From positions 604,443-668,442 of the forward strand of contig SDOX01000183.1 in the NCBI GenBank assembly GCA_004565275.1: a DNA stretch of 64,000 nt, read 5' to 3'. Under the pieces are notes generated by a model that saw only the letters and a program-made list of their open reading frames with translations, had not been told where the DNA came from and ran no database searches. Shown here one piece after another: positions 37,903 to 49,441 of the stretch (position 1 is the stretch's first letter; each line of letters opens with the position of its first letter). The position numbers and the translations under genes are program-made. The DNA comes from Nannochloropsis salina CCMP1776. Lineage: Eukaryota; Sar; Eustigmatophyceae; Eustigmatales; Monodopsidaceae.

Positions 37903-40900
37903 CTACAAACGAAGGCAAAAGTTTCCCGGGCGACAGGCCGCACGCAGCAGTGCATGTTCCGCTGCAACGTTCCATATCATCCGTGCCTTGGGGGGGGAAC
38001 GGGGCCGCCCTCGTTTTTGGGGGGGGAGAGAGGAAGACGTGGATGGAAACTCGCCGCCTGGCCCGTCGAGGTCGTGCGAGGAGAAGTCTGGCTTGCTCGG
38101 CAAAAAGCATGCGCCGGAGGAGGGAGACGGAGGATGATTCGAACCGGGAACTCGAGCTGGCAGCACCTGTGCACGGTCTAAAAGGGAGGCCGCTGGCGAT
38201 GGAGTGGACCGCTGTCCAAGTTTGACAGGGGTCGGAGGGAGGGACGGAGGGACCGACGGAGGGCATGGTGCTTCCGAAGATTTCTTTCTCTTCCCCCTGC
38301 TGGGTTGGAACCCCGCGCCATTCCTTCTTGGGACCGCGGTCGACCTGCCCTTCTTCCCTCCCTCGCTCCCTATGTCTCCTGAGGTCGGCGAGCTCCTCGC
38401 CTTGCTTGCTTTTCCCTGTCCGCCCCCTCCGTCCTCCCCTTTCCGCCCCTTGCCCGCTTTGGAGGCCTCCAACTTCTTCCCTCCCCATCGTTCCTCTGCC
38501 TTCACCTCCCTCTTCCACGTATCCTTCCATTTCTTGGGCATGGGGGTAGAGACAAGAAGGGAGGGAGACTGGACCCAGCTTCTCAGGGGCGGGCTCTGCG
38601 TGGCCGCTACCTTGCGAGCTCGCGACAGAGGGGGTAGGTGCAACGAGAGGGAGGGAGGGGGAGAGGTCGACGAAGAGGAGGAAGGAGGGAAGGACGACGG
38701 GGTAGGGGAGGCACAAGGGGTATTGGCTTTAATTTCTGTCCAGTGAAAATTTTGGCTGCGCACAAGATGGGGGTGGGAGCTGTTCACGGTGTCTGTGGGA
38801 GAGGGAATGGGGGGGAAAAAAAAGGGAAGACGAGAGGGAGAGGTAGTGATTGTCACGACACGTCAAGGTGTCCGAGCTCAAGGAATCCGTCCCGCTCAGA
38901 CACTCTCCATCACTGCGCTTTCCCTCCCTTTCCCGACATCGGTTCTCCTCCCATTTATTGATCGAAAACTTTCCGGCCATGACTCCTCCTACACCAGGCC
39001 CGCGACGCGCACCTGCCTCCATCGCTCTCCCCTTCCCCCCCCTCGTGTTCGCCTTGCCCCCTCCCCCCCCCTTGTCCCCTCCGTGCTTTACCCATCAATA
39101 GGTTCAGGGAGAAAGCCGCCCCTGTCTCGTACATCTTGTTCACGCGGGCAGAGCTCTCCAGGACAGAAGAGAGGTTCTCCGGGACCAAATGAAGGCCCCA
39201 GCTACAGGAGAAAAGGGGGAATGAAAGAGGAAAAGGACGCGAAAAGGAAAGGTGAAGACTTGCACTCGTCACCCTAACTCTAAGCCTAACCCTAACAGAG
39301 AGAGAGAACGCGTCGAGAAGGTGAGGACAGCAAAGGGTGTGGCAGTAGCCTGGCAGGCATTTGAGAAGGTGGAAGGAACACATCGGGGGAGGGAGGGTCA
39401 AAAGGGAGAAGGAAAAAAAGGCAGCAAGCCTGTGTACAGACAGGGAAAGCCCGATTGAAGAAAAAGAGGGAGGGAGGGAGGGAGGGAGGGAGGGAGGGAG
39501 GGAGGGAGGGAGGGAGGGAGGGAGGGAGGGAAGGAGGGAGGGAGGGAACGGCCATACCGAGGCATGACTGCCAAGCAGGCCAGGGCCGGGTGGAGGGGTG
39601 GCGTGAGGGAAGTTGGGACTGAGAGTGCAAAGCTGGACGCGTTGTTCTTCGTCTGATTCCGGATAAAGTCGGCCAAGCATTGGGCCGAGGGCGCGAAGCG
39701 GTGGCTGCACCCAAGGGGAGGGAAAAGAGGAAAAGGGGAAAGAGGGAGGAAGAAGGAATGTGGAGAGGAGGGAAGAAAAGTCCGAAGGCCAGGGAAGGGG
39801 AAAAAGTCCAGGGGAGGAAAAAGGAGAAAAGGCCGAGGAGGAGAGGGACGTACCGGTATGCGTATTGGTAATCGGGACAATATCCGTCCACATACATTTG
39901 AACGTTCCACAGCAAACCCCGCAGGTACTGCTCCTCGTCGAAGAGCTTCTCTTCATAGCGCCAGTCCACCACCTCTTCATCTTCCCCCCCTCCCGTCCCG
40001 CCCTCGAGCCCTTCCTCCTCCTCCTCCTCCTCCTCCTCCTCCTCCTCCTCCTCGCCTACGGAACCTGCCAGGGAGGGAAAATTCCAACAAGATACCCGGA
40101 TGTGAGTGTTTCTACCCACCTTGTTCCCCTCTTCACCTTCCCTTGCCAACAGCATTCTCATGCTCAGAAGGATGGGGCCGACGGCTCTGGGAGCCACCAG
40201 GCCCCATCGCTTTTAAGGTGTCCAGACCCCATCGTTTTCCTGTTCTTTTTTATCCTTTCCCTTCCGGACCCTTTCTTTCTACTTCGTGCACCCTCTCTCC
40301 TCTCCCCCCTTTCCACCCGCCTACTTTGTGCCCTGGTCCTCGTCTTCCCCTCTTTCCCGCCCGCCCGCCCTCCCTTCCTCCCTCCCTACCGTCCTTCCCA
40401 TCCAAGGGGAAGTAGGTGGCATAGGCCTCTGGCACCACCTCCTTCAAGACGAGCTCACAAATCGCTTGCTTCGCCGCCTGAGGGGGACGAAAAGGGGCCA
40501 GGGAGGGAAAGGGAGGGAGGGAGAAGAGGAGAGACGGGTCAGTGTGAGACGGAGGAGAAAAGGAATTCAATCCACGGGCTGCCTCTTCCTCCATCCCTCC
40601 CCTCCATCCCTCCCTCTTTCCCTCCCTCGCTTCTTGACTTCCCTCCCTCCCTCTTTCCCTCCCTCCTTCCCACCCTCGCTTCTTGGCTTCCCTCCCTCCC
40701 TCTCGGTTTGCTTTGCGTCGATTGAATGTGATTTTCTTTCTTCTTGTTTTCTTCGTTCCTGTCACTCCTTTACTCTTTGATAGGCTTCCCCTTCCCCTTC
40801 CCCCTGCTTTGCTTCCCTCCCTCCCTTTCTCTCTCTCTCTCCCTCGCCCGTCCTCCCCCCCTACCTTCATGGTAGGCTGTGGCTCCGAAAGAGTGAACTT

Positions 40901-41324
40901 TTTTTCTTCAAGCGTCAGAGTCGCGGTCCACGCCGACGCTGAGATGGAGCAAGGGAAGGAGGGAGGGAAGGAGGGAGGGAGGGAGGGAAGGAGGGGTAGA
41001 AACCCCCCGAGACGCAGGGGGCAAAGGAGGCTTTGAGTAAATTCTTCTCCACGCCACCATGTCGAGAGATCAAGAACGGAGAAAACCGCGCGGGAACGAG
41101 GCACAAGGGGGAAAGAGAAGGAAGGAAGGAAGGAGGGAGGGAGGGAGGGAGGGAGGGAGGAGGGAGGGAGGGAAGGGGGTACCTTGGCCTTCAAATTCCA
41201 TCTCAAAGGGAGGGACCTTTTTTTTCTGCATGAGCTCGTTCAGGACCCCGGCAGGCGTGGGCCCTCGGAGGAGGACGGAGAGATCGTCGACGAAGGAACG
41301 GGCGGCGAGGTCGTCGTAGAAGGC
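37903..41324 (-). CDS. XRN-like C-terminal (helical) region protein, 5' end unresolved
   Basis: Eight exons traced on the minus strand, 41183..41324, 40865..40938, 40390..40477, 39854..40064, 39558..39704, 39092..39201, 37903..38735, with one exon boundary still open at the 5' side; all phases agree. The core reads LFDEEQYLRGLLWNVQMYVD, GYCPDYQYAYRHRFAPSAQ and HPALACLAVMPRWGLHLVPE. That pattern (Y-x-x-GL-W, then W/Y-rich CPDY, then APSA and an AVMP-LVP loop) resembles the helical domain after the catalytic core in XRN 5'-3' exoribonucleases. A poly-Glu run (TCC repeat, 40017-40053) sits before it. The tail is Lys/Pro-rich with an AT-hook-like KRGRPRSPPKAR. I could not find the acidic catalytic motifs of the XRN nuclease in the remaining 5' space (41325-42055), so the protein is either truncated, divergent or missing unrecognised exons. 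The family call is tentative. Confidence 0.45.
39262..39297. repeat. interstitial telomere-like CCCTAA units
   Basis: A short run of CCCTAACTCTAAGCCTAACC and CTAAC in the intron between two XRN-like exons. It contains three perfect or near-perfect CCTAAC units, the reverse complement of TTAGGG. Confidence 0.6.
40017..40053. repeat. TCC triplet tract (poly-Glu on the minus strand)
   Basis: About 12 TCC units on the plus strand, giving a run of Glu residues in the XRN-like protein just after its exon acceptor. Confidence 0.9.
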
Positions 41325-42628
41325 CTGGAGGGAGAGAGGGAGGGATGGAGGGAGGGTGGGTGCGTCTGGAGAACACATATTCGGGCATCGGGGCAAGAAA
41401 TCCAGAACCAAAAAGGCAGAAAGAGGTAAAAGGGGCGGGAAAGAGTGGGCAGAAAGAGAAGGAAAGTGTGTCGAAAGAAAGGGAGAGGGAGGAAGGAAAG
41501 GCGACCACGACAAGAAAGAAGGGAGAAGAAGGGAAGGAATTAGAAGGGAGGAGTTTGGAGGATCACACTGGAGAAGGCAGGGAGGAGGAGGGAAGGGTTC
41601 ATGGCGCACAGGAAGGTCCCGTGGATGAACAGAGGTAAGGAGGGAAGGAGGGAGGGAGGGAGGGAGGGAGGGAGGGAGGGAGGGAGGGAGGGAGGGAGAA
41701 AAAAGGGTCAACGGACAAACGTGCATGTGCAGTATTTTAGTATGTCTCAAGCAATGTATCAGGTTCACGACGGGGCTCTTTGAGGAGGAAAGGATGTACC
41801 GATGACCTCTCCTTCCGCGCCTTCCTCCTTCCCCTCCCTCCCCCTCAACATTACCTCGAAACCACTTCCAAAAACCGTAGATGCCTCCTTCCACAAAGGG
41901 CAACATGGCAAAGAGCAGAAGGAGGAGAACAAGCGATAGAAGCGGTGGGCGCCCTGGGGTGGCAGCAGGAAGGAAATCAGAATAGCAGGAAGGGAAGCCA
42001 GGGGAGGGGAAGAAGGCACACGACAAAGCTGTCTGGGGCCATTAACAAAGCGCACCTGATCTTCCTCTCCTATTGCTGCCCATCGCTCTCCTAATCATGC
42101 CGGAATCAGGCGTAGCCCACGCCTCTTCCCTGCAATTTAATGCACGAATGTGCCTGTGATGCATGGAAGTGTAAGGCATACACCTTCCTGACAGGCCCTA
42201 ATAGACTGTACGGTGCCCCCAATGCCTGCGTCGTGGGTGCTCTGTGCTATCCCTGAAACACCGCGAGAACGTGTTTCAATGCTTGCACGTCCGAGCCTGC
42301 CTACAGTGGGGTGCACGAATAGGAATTTTAATGTGAAACAAGCGAAGGAAGTGCTCGCTCCCAGCGAGGAGCGAGGGGGCTCTGTTAAAGTCCTGCAACT
42401 ATAATCAAAGCCTGGGAGGGAAAAACGCACATCTCCGCCTTCTTTTCATTCGATTGAACCCTCTTGCCTGTCCGAAATCGTGAGGCTTGGCGCACACACG
42501 ATGGCATTTAAATGTGGGTGTTTACCGGGGAAAACCTTTGATTCATGCTTTTGGCATCTCTCTCGTTCCATGCTGACGCTTCCTGTCCTGACTTTCCTTC
42601 CACGTGAAGAGTTATTTTAGGTGACGGG
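41325..42628. other. unresolved 5' part of XRN-like gene and divergent promoter
   Basis: Minus strand 41780-42055 has possible coding (a tract reading FVEGGIYGFWKWFR before a GTAATG donor, and SPVVNLIHCLRHTK at about 41720-41780). I could not join these to the downstream exons. GGGA tracts fill 41330-41700. From about 42060 to 42628 nothing coding is seen, and this should be the promoter shared with the plus-strand C1D gene. Confidence 0.4.
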
Positions 42629-43679
42629 ATGACTGTAGTCGGCACGCCACCAAGTAGTCAAGGCGATAATGGAGAAAACGGGCCGAATTGCAGCGCTCTT
42701 CACGCCATGGATAATTTTAATGTCGCTTTGACGTCAATATCGGAGCAGCTCGAGCCGCTTTTTGCCTTGCCGTGGGCGGTGGTGTTGGAGAGGTACGGGA
42801 GACGACATGCAAAGATAGACACATGTTTAAAATGACATAAGTCATCACAGTTGGCCTGGGTGACGCGTGAGGGAGATTGCCAGGGCTCGCAATCCCCCTC
42901 ACAATTCGTGGTACCTTGCCCACCTCCTGGATACTGTGGGAGAATGCGTGTCGTGCCCCTTTCTTGCGCAATCTAAAGCCTTCATGTTGCACGTTACTGT
43001 CTTGTATGTCATACTCCCTTGTAATCCACCGTTTTTCCATCACGCATCTAGCCTGAAAGAGGAGGAGCGCGCGAAACTCTGTCTGGCCATGGCTTACGCT
43101 GTTCATTCGTTGTACTACATGCTCCTACGTACCCGGGTAAGCAGACGCGACGCAAAGGCAGAGAGAGGAAGAACGCGACGTGAGACATGTCCGTGCAATC
43201 ACCCACCTCCCCATCTGCTCTGCATGCGTGGCATAATAAACAGGGGCAAGCCACCAAAACCCATCGCGTACGGGTGGAGCTGGAGAGGGTAAAGACGTAC
43301 ATGTCTCGGCTGCAAGTGAGTGGGGGCGAGTCAAAGAGACATAAAGATGGGGGTGGTCAAGTTGCTCTTTAATATCTTCTCTTGCTCATACCCCGTTCCT
43401 CGTTTCCCATCCGTCCAGGCGGCAGCTCGCCCTTCCTCCCTCCTTGCCTCCTCCCCTCCCTCCCTCCCTGCCTCTTCCCCCCCCTCCCTCAAACTGGACG
43501 GCAAAGCCTCTGCCCGTATCATAACTGCAGCCTTACGCCGAGAAGGGCAAGGTCGGGGGGAGATCACGCCGAAGGAAGGTGGCCAGGAGGAGGGCGGGAA
43601 GCAGGGAGGGAGGGAGGGTGGGAAGGAGAGAGGGAAAGGTAGGGAACAAGCAGGACGGGCTCCCAAAAAGCGACGGTGA
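42629..43679 (+). CDS. C1D/Rrp47-family nuclear exosome cofactor
   Basis: Four exons, join(42629..42792, 43052..43136, 43244..43315, 43419..43679), give 193 aa with consistent phases. The Sas10/Utp3/C1D domain covers MDNFNVALTSISEQLEPL, then SLKEEERAKLCLAMAYAVHS followed by LYYMLLRTRGQATKTHRVRV and ELERVKTYMSRLQ. The order (leucine helix, E-x-A-K-L-x-L-x-x-A-Y-x-x-x-S-L, P/H-V-x-x-ELER-x-x-x-Y) is that of C1D and yeast Lrp1/Rrp47, which bind RNA and Rrp6 in the nuclear exosome. The C-terminus is Lys/Arg/Gly-rich, as in many C1D proteins, and ends RAPKKRR, a likely nuclear signal. A shorter start at the Met of MDNFN (42710) is possible and better matches the family N-terminus. Confidence 0.88.
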
Positions 43680-44742
43680 AGGTAAGGTAAGAACGATACA
43701 TTAAGAAAGAAAAGGAGTGGCGAAGAGAAAAAAAAAGCTCCCTGTCGATCTGTCAAGGACGAATACGGACGGAGAGGGAGGAGGGAGGCCTGTGGCCCTT
43801 GTCGAAATCGAGGCGGTTGCTGGCGCGGGTGAAGCACAGCTGGGAGGAGGAAGGGGAGGGAGGGAGGGAGGGAGGGCGCGATGTACAAAGACGATACCCC
43901 GTGCGGGAGAGGAGAGCGGATGCTCGTGCACATAGTATGAGAAAGAAATCAGACCCTGCCAATAAGACGTGAGGAGCGCGGACAAGGCGTGAAAATGGCG
44001 CGAAAGAATCGGGGGCACTCGGGGCCACCGTGCTCGTGGCTGCCGCCGTAGCACCTTCCTTTGGGCTGCTCTTTCTTTTTTATTTCGGAACATGCGACCA
44101 TTTCTTCTCGATAAATCACTTCCCCTCTTTCCCCGCAGACTGGACCTGGAACAAAACGCGGTGCCTCCCTCCCTCCCTCCCTCCCTCCCCCCTCTTCCGT
44201 CTTTTCCCTCCCACACATGCTACCAAGCATGTTAGGACACGATTCATGGATTGCACACACTCCTGTCTCCAGAAAGCCCGATGTCATACGGCTAATTCGA
44301 ATCCCTCGCAGGGCAGGTTCGCCCTCCCCTCCCTCCCGCTTCGCCTCCTCCCCTCCCCGCCCCGCCCGTTCCAGGCGCACCTATATCATACCTTTTATGC
44401 AAAAAACAACATTTCCAACGCCTCGTGCTGCCCACCATCCTTCCTTCCACCAGACACTCACGGCCCGTCTCCGACACCCCACCTGTACCCTCATCTCCAC
44501 TCCCTCCCGCCCTCCCTCCCGCCCTCCCTCCCGTCCTTCCCCCCTTCCTCTTCCCCACCCTCCTTTCTCCTTCCACTCAGACACCTCAGGAACGTATATG
44601 GGCCCAGTTCACCACCATGATCTTCGGGGCGCGTCGAAAAAGGAGGGAGGGAGGGAGGAAGGGAGGAGCGAGGGGTCAGGAAAGCAGGCCGGGACCACGC
44701 GGCCTCAGAGCCATGTGAATTAGTGATGCGAGATCATCCATA
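43680..44742. other. intergenic, 1.1 kb, low-complexity
   Basis: Convergent 3' flanks of C1D and V-ATPase H. Contains GGGA and CCCT tracts and many open but compositionally repetitive frames. No supported gene. Confidence 0.5.
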
Positions 44743-47700
44743 TCATGGAACAGCAGATGGTACTTCGTCCAAAGTAATGTCCAGCCCAACACTGTCTTGA
44801 CTATTAATCCACTCCCCTCCCCTCCCTCCCTCCCTCCCTCCCTCCCTCTTTCCTTACCTTCGAGACGCATTGGAGGGCATACCGGGATACCTCCGGACTT
44901 GGATGCTCGATCAAATGCATAGCCTTGTCCTTCGCCCCGAAAAGTTTGACAATGCTGAGGGAGGGAGGGAGGGAGGGCGGGGTGAGGCAAGGGAGGAGGA
45001 GCGACCAGAAACCCCCACGAGGAAGAGAGGGAGGGAATGGAAGGCGTTGACGAGGGAAGGGGCCAATGCGCCGACGAGGAAAAGATGAGGGAGAGGGTGG
45101 AAAAAACGGACAGACAGACAGAGGAAGGGAGGGAGGGAGGGAGGGAGGGAGAGGAGGGAGGGAGGAGGAGGAGGCGGCGCAAGAGAAGACAGGGGCAACA
45201 TGACCATGGACCCGAACACGGGCCAGCTCATCCCTTCCTCCCTCCCGCCCTCCCTCCCGCCCTCCACCTCTCCCTCCACCATCCCTTCCCCCGCTGCCTC
45301 CACCCGTCCCCGCCCTCGCTCCCTCCTTCCCCCCCGCCGGAGGGGTTGGACGGGGGGGTCTCAAATCTCCATCGCCTCCTCCCCGCGCTCGCGTTCGAGG
45401 GAGGGAGGGAGGGCGGGGAGGAAGAAGCGGAAGAGGAAGGGGGAGGAGGAAGGGGAAATGGGTTTCCGACACCGGCCCCCGTTAGGGGTGGGGATGGGCG
45501 GGGGGGAGGGCGGGAGGGAGGGACGGCTCCCTCGGGCCTCGGAAGGGAACCGTTTGACGGCGTTGTCGCTGGAAATCCACGTGAATACTCGGAGAGAGAA
45601 GAGGCCCGACCCGGCAGTGGATCCGGTCGTGGCGGTGTGTTTTACGGTGAGGGCGGGAGGGAGGGAGGGAGGGAGGGAGGGAGGGAGGGAGGGAGGGAGG
45701 GAGGGAGACGGAAAAGTAAGCTTATGAGATGAAGGATGGCTCACCTGCTCCGCGAGGACGGGCACAGTGCCGTTGGCAATGAAATCTTGCTTCAACTTGA
45801 GATAAGGAGGGAGGGAAGGAGGGAGGGAGGGCAGGTGGTCAATTCCAAAGCTTTACCGTGAAGGCGCAAGGCCGTGAAGAGTAAGGTGAGGAAGCAGGGC
45901 AGGAAAAGAGGGAGGGAGGGAGGGCGGGAAGCGCTTCAAGGAGACAGAGGGATACCTCTTCATGGAATGTGAGGGTCCATAGGCAAAAAATGAGCTCGTA
46001 GAGAAGTTGTGCGTTGCCACGGCTCCCCTGCAGTGGCAACAACAAGGATGGGAAAGGAAAGAGGGAGGGAGGGAGGGAGGGAGGGAGGGAGGGAGGAAGC
46101 GGCGGAAGAGTGTGGATGAGAAATGGTAGAGTAAGGAACAGGGTCGATGAAGAGACACGATAACAGGACAGAAAAGGCAGAGTCGACGCATTCAGGAACA
46201 GGAGGTGGGGAGGGAGGGAGGAAGGGAGGGAGTGAGGGAGTGAGGGAGTGAGGGAGGGCACCTGGAGTTTGAGCAGCTTGGTAAGGAATCCAACGCCGCC
46301 ATGGGCACCAAAGACCAGGCGTGACTTCTCCGTTCGTAGGAGCAGGGCGAGGGGAGATACGATGACCTGAGGGATGGGGGAAGGGGGAGGGGGAGGAAGG
46401 GGAGGGAGGATGGGAAACTTCCAGCAGGGATGGCGGGGGAGGGAAGGGGAGGGAGGGGCCCGATGGGGAAAGGGAGGAAGGAAAGCGATGGAAATACCTT
46501 GATGCTTGGATTGCGAGAGTTGCTAAGCTCAGAGCAAATGCGAGACACGAAGGCGTCCAAGTCGCCGTCCATCACCTGGCGAGGGAGGGAGGGAGGGAGG
46601 GAGGGAGGGAGGGAGGGAGGGGCAAGAGGTCGGTCGGGGCAGGTGATAACCGAGAAATGATAGCCACTAGACGGAGGAAGGGCCGACACGGAGCGAGAAA
46701 CACAGGGGAAAGGAAGGAAATGGCACCCGAGGGAGGGACGGAGGGAGGGAGGGAGGGAGGGAGGGAGGGAGGGAGGGGAGGCGAGGAGGGTGTACCTTGA
46801 ACAGGAGCGCCATGACCGTGGCCGCACTTTGCTTGCAGTACAGGTCCGAGCCATCGAAGGCCCGCAAAAAAGGCAGAGCGTCGAAAGTCTTGCCCCCCGT
46901 CGTGGGAGAAGAGGGGGCCGCGCTGACGGGAGGGAGGGAAGGAGGGAAGGAAAGGAGGGAGGGAGGGAGGGAAAGGAGGGAGAAGGGTTTTCTAAGCTGC
47001 TAGGGAGGGGCACGTCTTGGCCCTCGGCAGAACAAGGAAGGCAGAGGATGGGAGGAAAGTTGGATACCACTGCAGTGCGGTAGATCAACCGGGGTAAAAG
47101 GGAGGGAAGGAGGGGCGGGACGATGGCGGGGAGGGAAGGGGGCCGGGACAGCACGGAGGCTTCCAGCCATCGCAAGGTCAACCACATGGCGCGTAAGCGG
47201 GAGAGACGAAAGAGAGGGAGAAAAAGAAGGGAGGAAGGGAGGGAGGGAGGGAGGGAGGGAGGGAGGGAAACCTGGGGAAGGTTGTCGGAGAGGATGTCTT
47301 GTAGCTGGGTCAGGGCGTACTGCTGAATGACCAGGTCGCTGACTGAGTTCAAAAGCTTCAGCAACGTGTCCACAAGCTTCGACGCGTCCCCAGGGTCGGC
47401 CAAAAGGAAGTCCAGGGGTTTGTCGTCGCAGTCTTTCAAAATCTTCACCTGAGGTGGGGCGTAAAATAAAAATGCGAGGGAGGATGAGCCTGCAGGCTAA
47501 GAGGGGAAGGGGACAACGCACTTCGACATGGCTACCACTCCATGGCTGTGGGTGAGCTCACTCGCGTACATGCGTTTTTTTAAAGAAATGGTGCAATATG
47601 TAGATATAGATCCTTTTTATCTGATTTGAAACCTCGTGTCCTCCCCTTCTTCGTCCCTTCCACCCTCACCTCTCCTGCATCCAGCATCGTTCGTCCGTAG

Positions 47701-47822
47701 GTGTCCCACTGGATACTGGTAAAAGAAGCCAACACCTGCTCTCTATCAGTGAGAACTTCCGAGGAGTCCGACCCGGCCGGGAGGATGCTTGCGCCCGTCG
47801 GAGTTGAAGGGGGTTCCGTCAT
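44743..47822 (-). CDS. V-type proton ATPase subunit H
   Basis: Exons traced on the minus strand: 47670..47822, 47272..47448, 46796..46888, 46498..46575, 46262..46366, 45956..46027, 45745..45795, then an unresolved stretch, then 44858..44954 and probably 44743..44811. Subunit H (Vma13) is an armadillo/HEAT-like regulatory subunit that couples V1 to Vo and inhibits free V1. Matching segments are SIQWDTYGRTM (the N-terminal V-x-W-x-x-Y region), PFLRAFDGSDLYCKQSAATV, LAL..LVFGAHGGVGFLTKL, NAQLLYELIFCLWTLTFHEE with DFIANGTVPVLAE, and near the end FGAKDKAMHLIEHPSPEVSR with YALQCVSK. The central segment with the conserved EKVxRxxLxxLRNL helix was not found between 44955 and 45744, where GC-rich repeats dominate. 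The acceptor used for the last exon has an unusual G-rich context, so the final 22 residues are tentative. Confidence 0.8.
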
Positions 47823-49441
47823 CGTCTCCTCCTACAGAGTCTTCTAATCCTCGTTAACTCTTCCACCGTCCCAGCTTCGTCTCCCTGAACGCAAAAGGAA
47901 GCAACACGTAGCGACCTTCGGGACAAGAGAAAGATAAACGCGAGGCATGTGAATTTCGAGGACGTGAAGGGCCCAAATGAGATTTTGATGAAGTGTACAT
48001 AGTGGGAGATTCCCCTCGCTGCTCGCTGTTCATTATCCTGCCAAGGGGTATGACATGATTCTTCACCCCCGTGGACTGGCTACCTATGTCACCACCACTG
48101 TAACCACGATTCCCTAAGTCGTGGGCTGTAAATGTCGGTAAGCTTACCGCCTTGCCCGCTTACCATGAAAGCTAGAAAGGGAAGCAGGGAGGGCCTGAGG
48201 GCAGGCTCGCCAAGGGCAAAGGCGATGACGGAGACGATGTATGATGTTTTAGACCCTCATCCCGTACGTCCTTGACATGGGGGGCGGCCATGGACCCAAA
48301 ACCTGGACATGGATGCGATGCTTTCGACACAGAGGGATTTTTTCCGAAGAGTAGGGGGAATAGTAGCTGTGAGGGCAAATGTGAGATAAGTGAAAGTTAT
48401 AAAATGGAAAAAGTTCGAATTTGCCCTCACGGCCCATTTCTTTTCCCATACCAGGGTAGCTACGCAACACCGCCTTCTTGAACTTTGATTTATTTGTTCA
48501 TTTATAAAAATTCTCGCTAGTTTAACAGATTTTTCGATGTATGAAAAATTTAGAAAAAAGATTAGACAGAATCAGCTCCAAATCTTATCATGTCTTTTAG
48601 TGGGAGAGACTCACAACACGGGTAGACACATACATATTACCAAGTAAAAGTCTCTTCGTATTTTCCTGCTTCTAGCAATATCACATCGCCAACAACGCAC
48701 AATTTTATTTTTTTGTGTTGTTCCCTTAATTCTTTTTCTCCTTTCCACCTTTTCGATTCTTTGCCTCTTTTTTCCCCTACAACTTCTTGAAGGGAGGGAA
48801 GAAAAAAACAAGTCGAATGCAGGGCCTTGCCGCCCCTGCTCGCTCTTGTGTGCGACTTTCTTTCAACTCTTTCATGTTGACGTAGGTTCGGTTGCCGAAA
48901 AACATTGAACTTCTGCAAAAAGTCGCTGACTTTAAAAGTTGAAAAAGGGTGGGTGGTATTTCGCCAGATCAGGAAATTCGCAATAAATTAAAAATGCTAA
49001 CATTATGAGGATTGAGATCCTTATTCTACTGATTGCCAGCCATTTATGATGCTCCTACTATCAAGTCGTTAAAGATTTTACGTACGCATTTATCAAAAAT
49101 ACCAAATGTTGCTCCTTCAGGAATCTTTCGGGTTTTCTATCTTATTAATCCTGCAACGCACCGGAACACACATCAACGCAAATTTTGTCTTTCTTCAGTT
49201 TTGCATTTCTTATTCTCACCTTCTCGACCTTTTTTAAAGGCTTCCGTAGATTTAAACTACCTTTCTAACTATAAAAAGCACGTTATACAAAATCCTTTAA
49301 TCTTGTTTTTCGTGCGTTTGCTCGTTCGCTTTTCTCCTTTCTCTTGTTCTCTCCCTCCATCCTCACGTTCACTTTTACGATGTACGCCATAGTCACCGCG
49401 GGTTTTAAATAAAGCTACCCGCAAGATCGCGCCTGGACGTT
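47823..49441. other. intergenic, 1.6 kb
   Basis: 5' flank of V-ATPase H and 3' flank of the first ThrE-type gene. AT-rich at 48480-49330. No supported gene or RNA. Confidence 0.5.

Noticed and set aside
38120-38185. TTCGAACC near GAACTCGAGC, like a tRNA T-arm
   Set aside because: No matching acceptor stem or anticodon arm at the required distance, and it lies in the coding tail of the XRN-like gene.
42137-42430. 97-codon minus-strand frame between the XRN-like gene and C1D
   Set aside because: No motif, no splice link to either gene, and composition like the surrounding intergenic DNA.
44225-44330. AATTCGAATCCCTC motif resembling a tRNA T-loop
   Set aside because: The flanks do not pair as a T-stem and no cloverleaf could be drawn.
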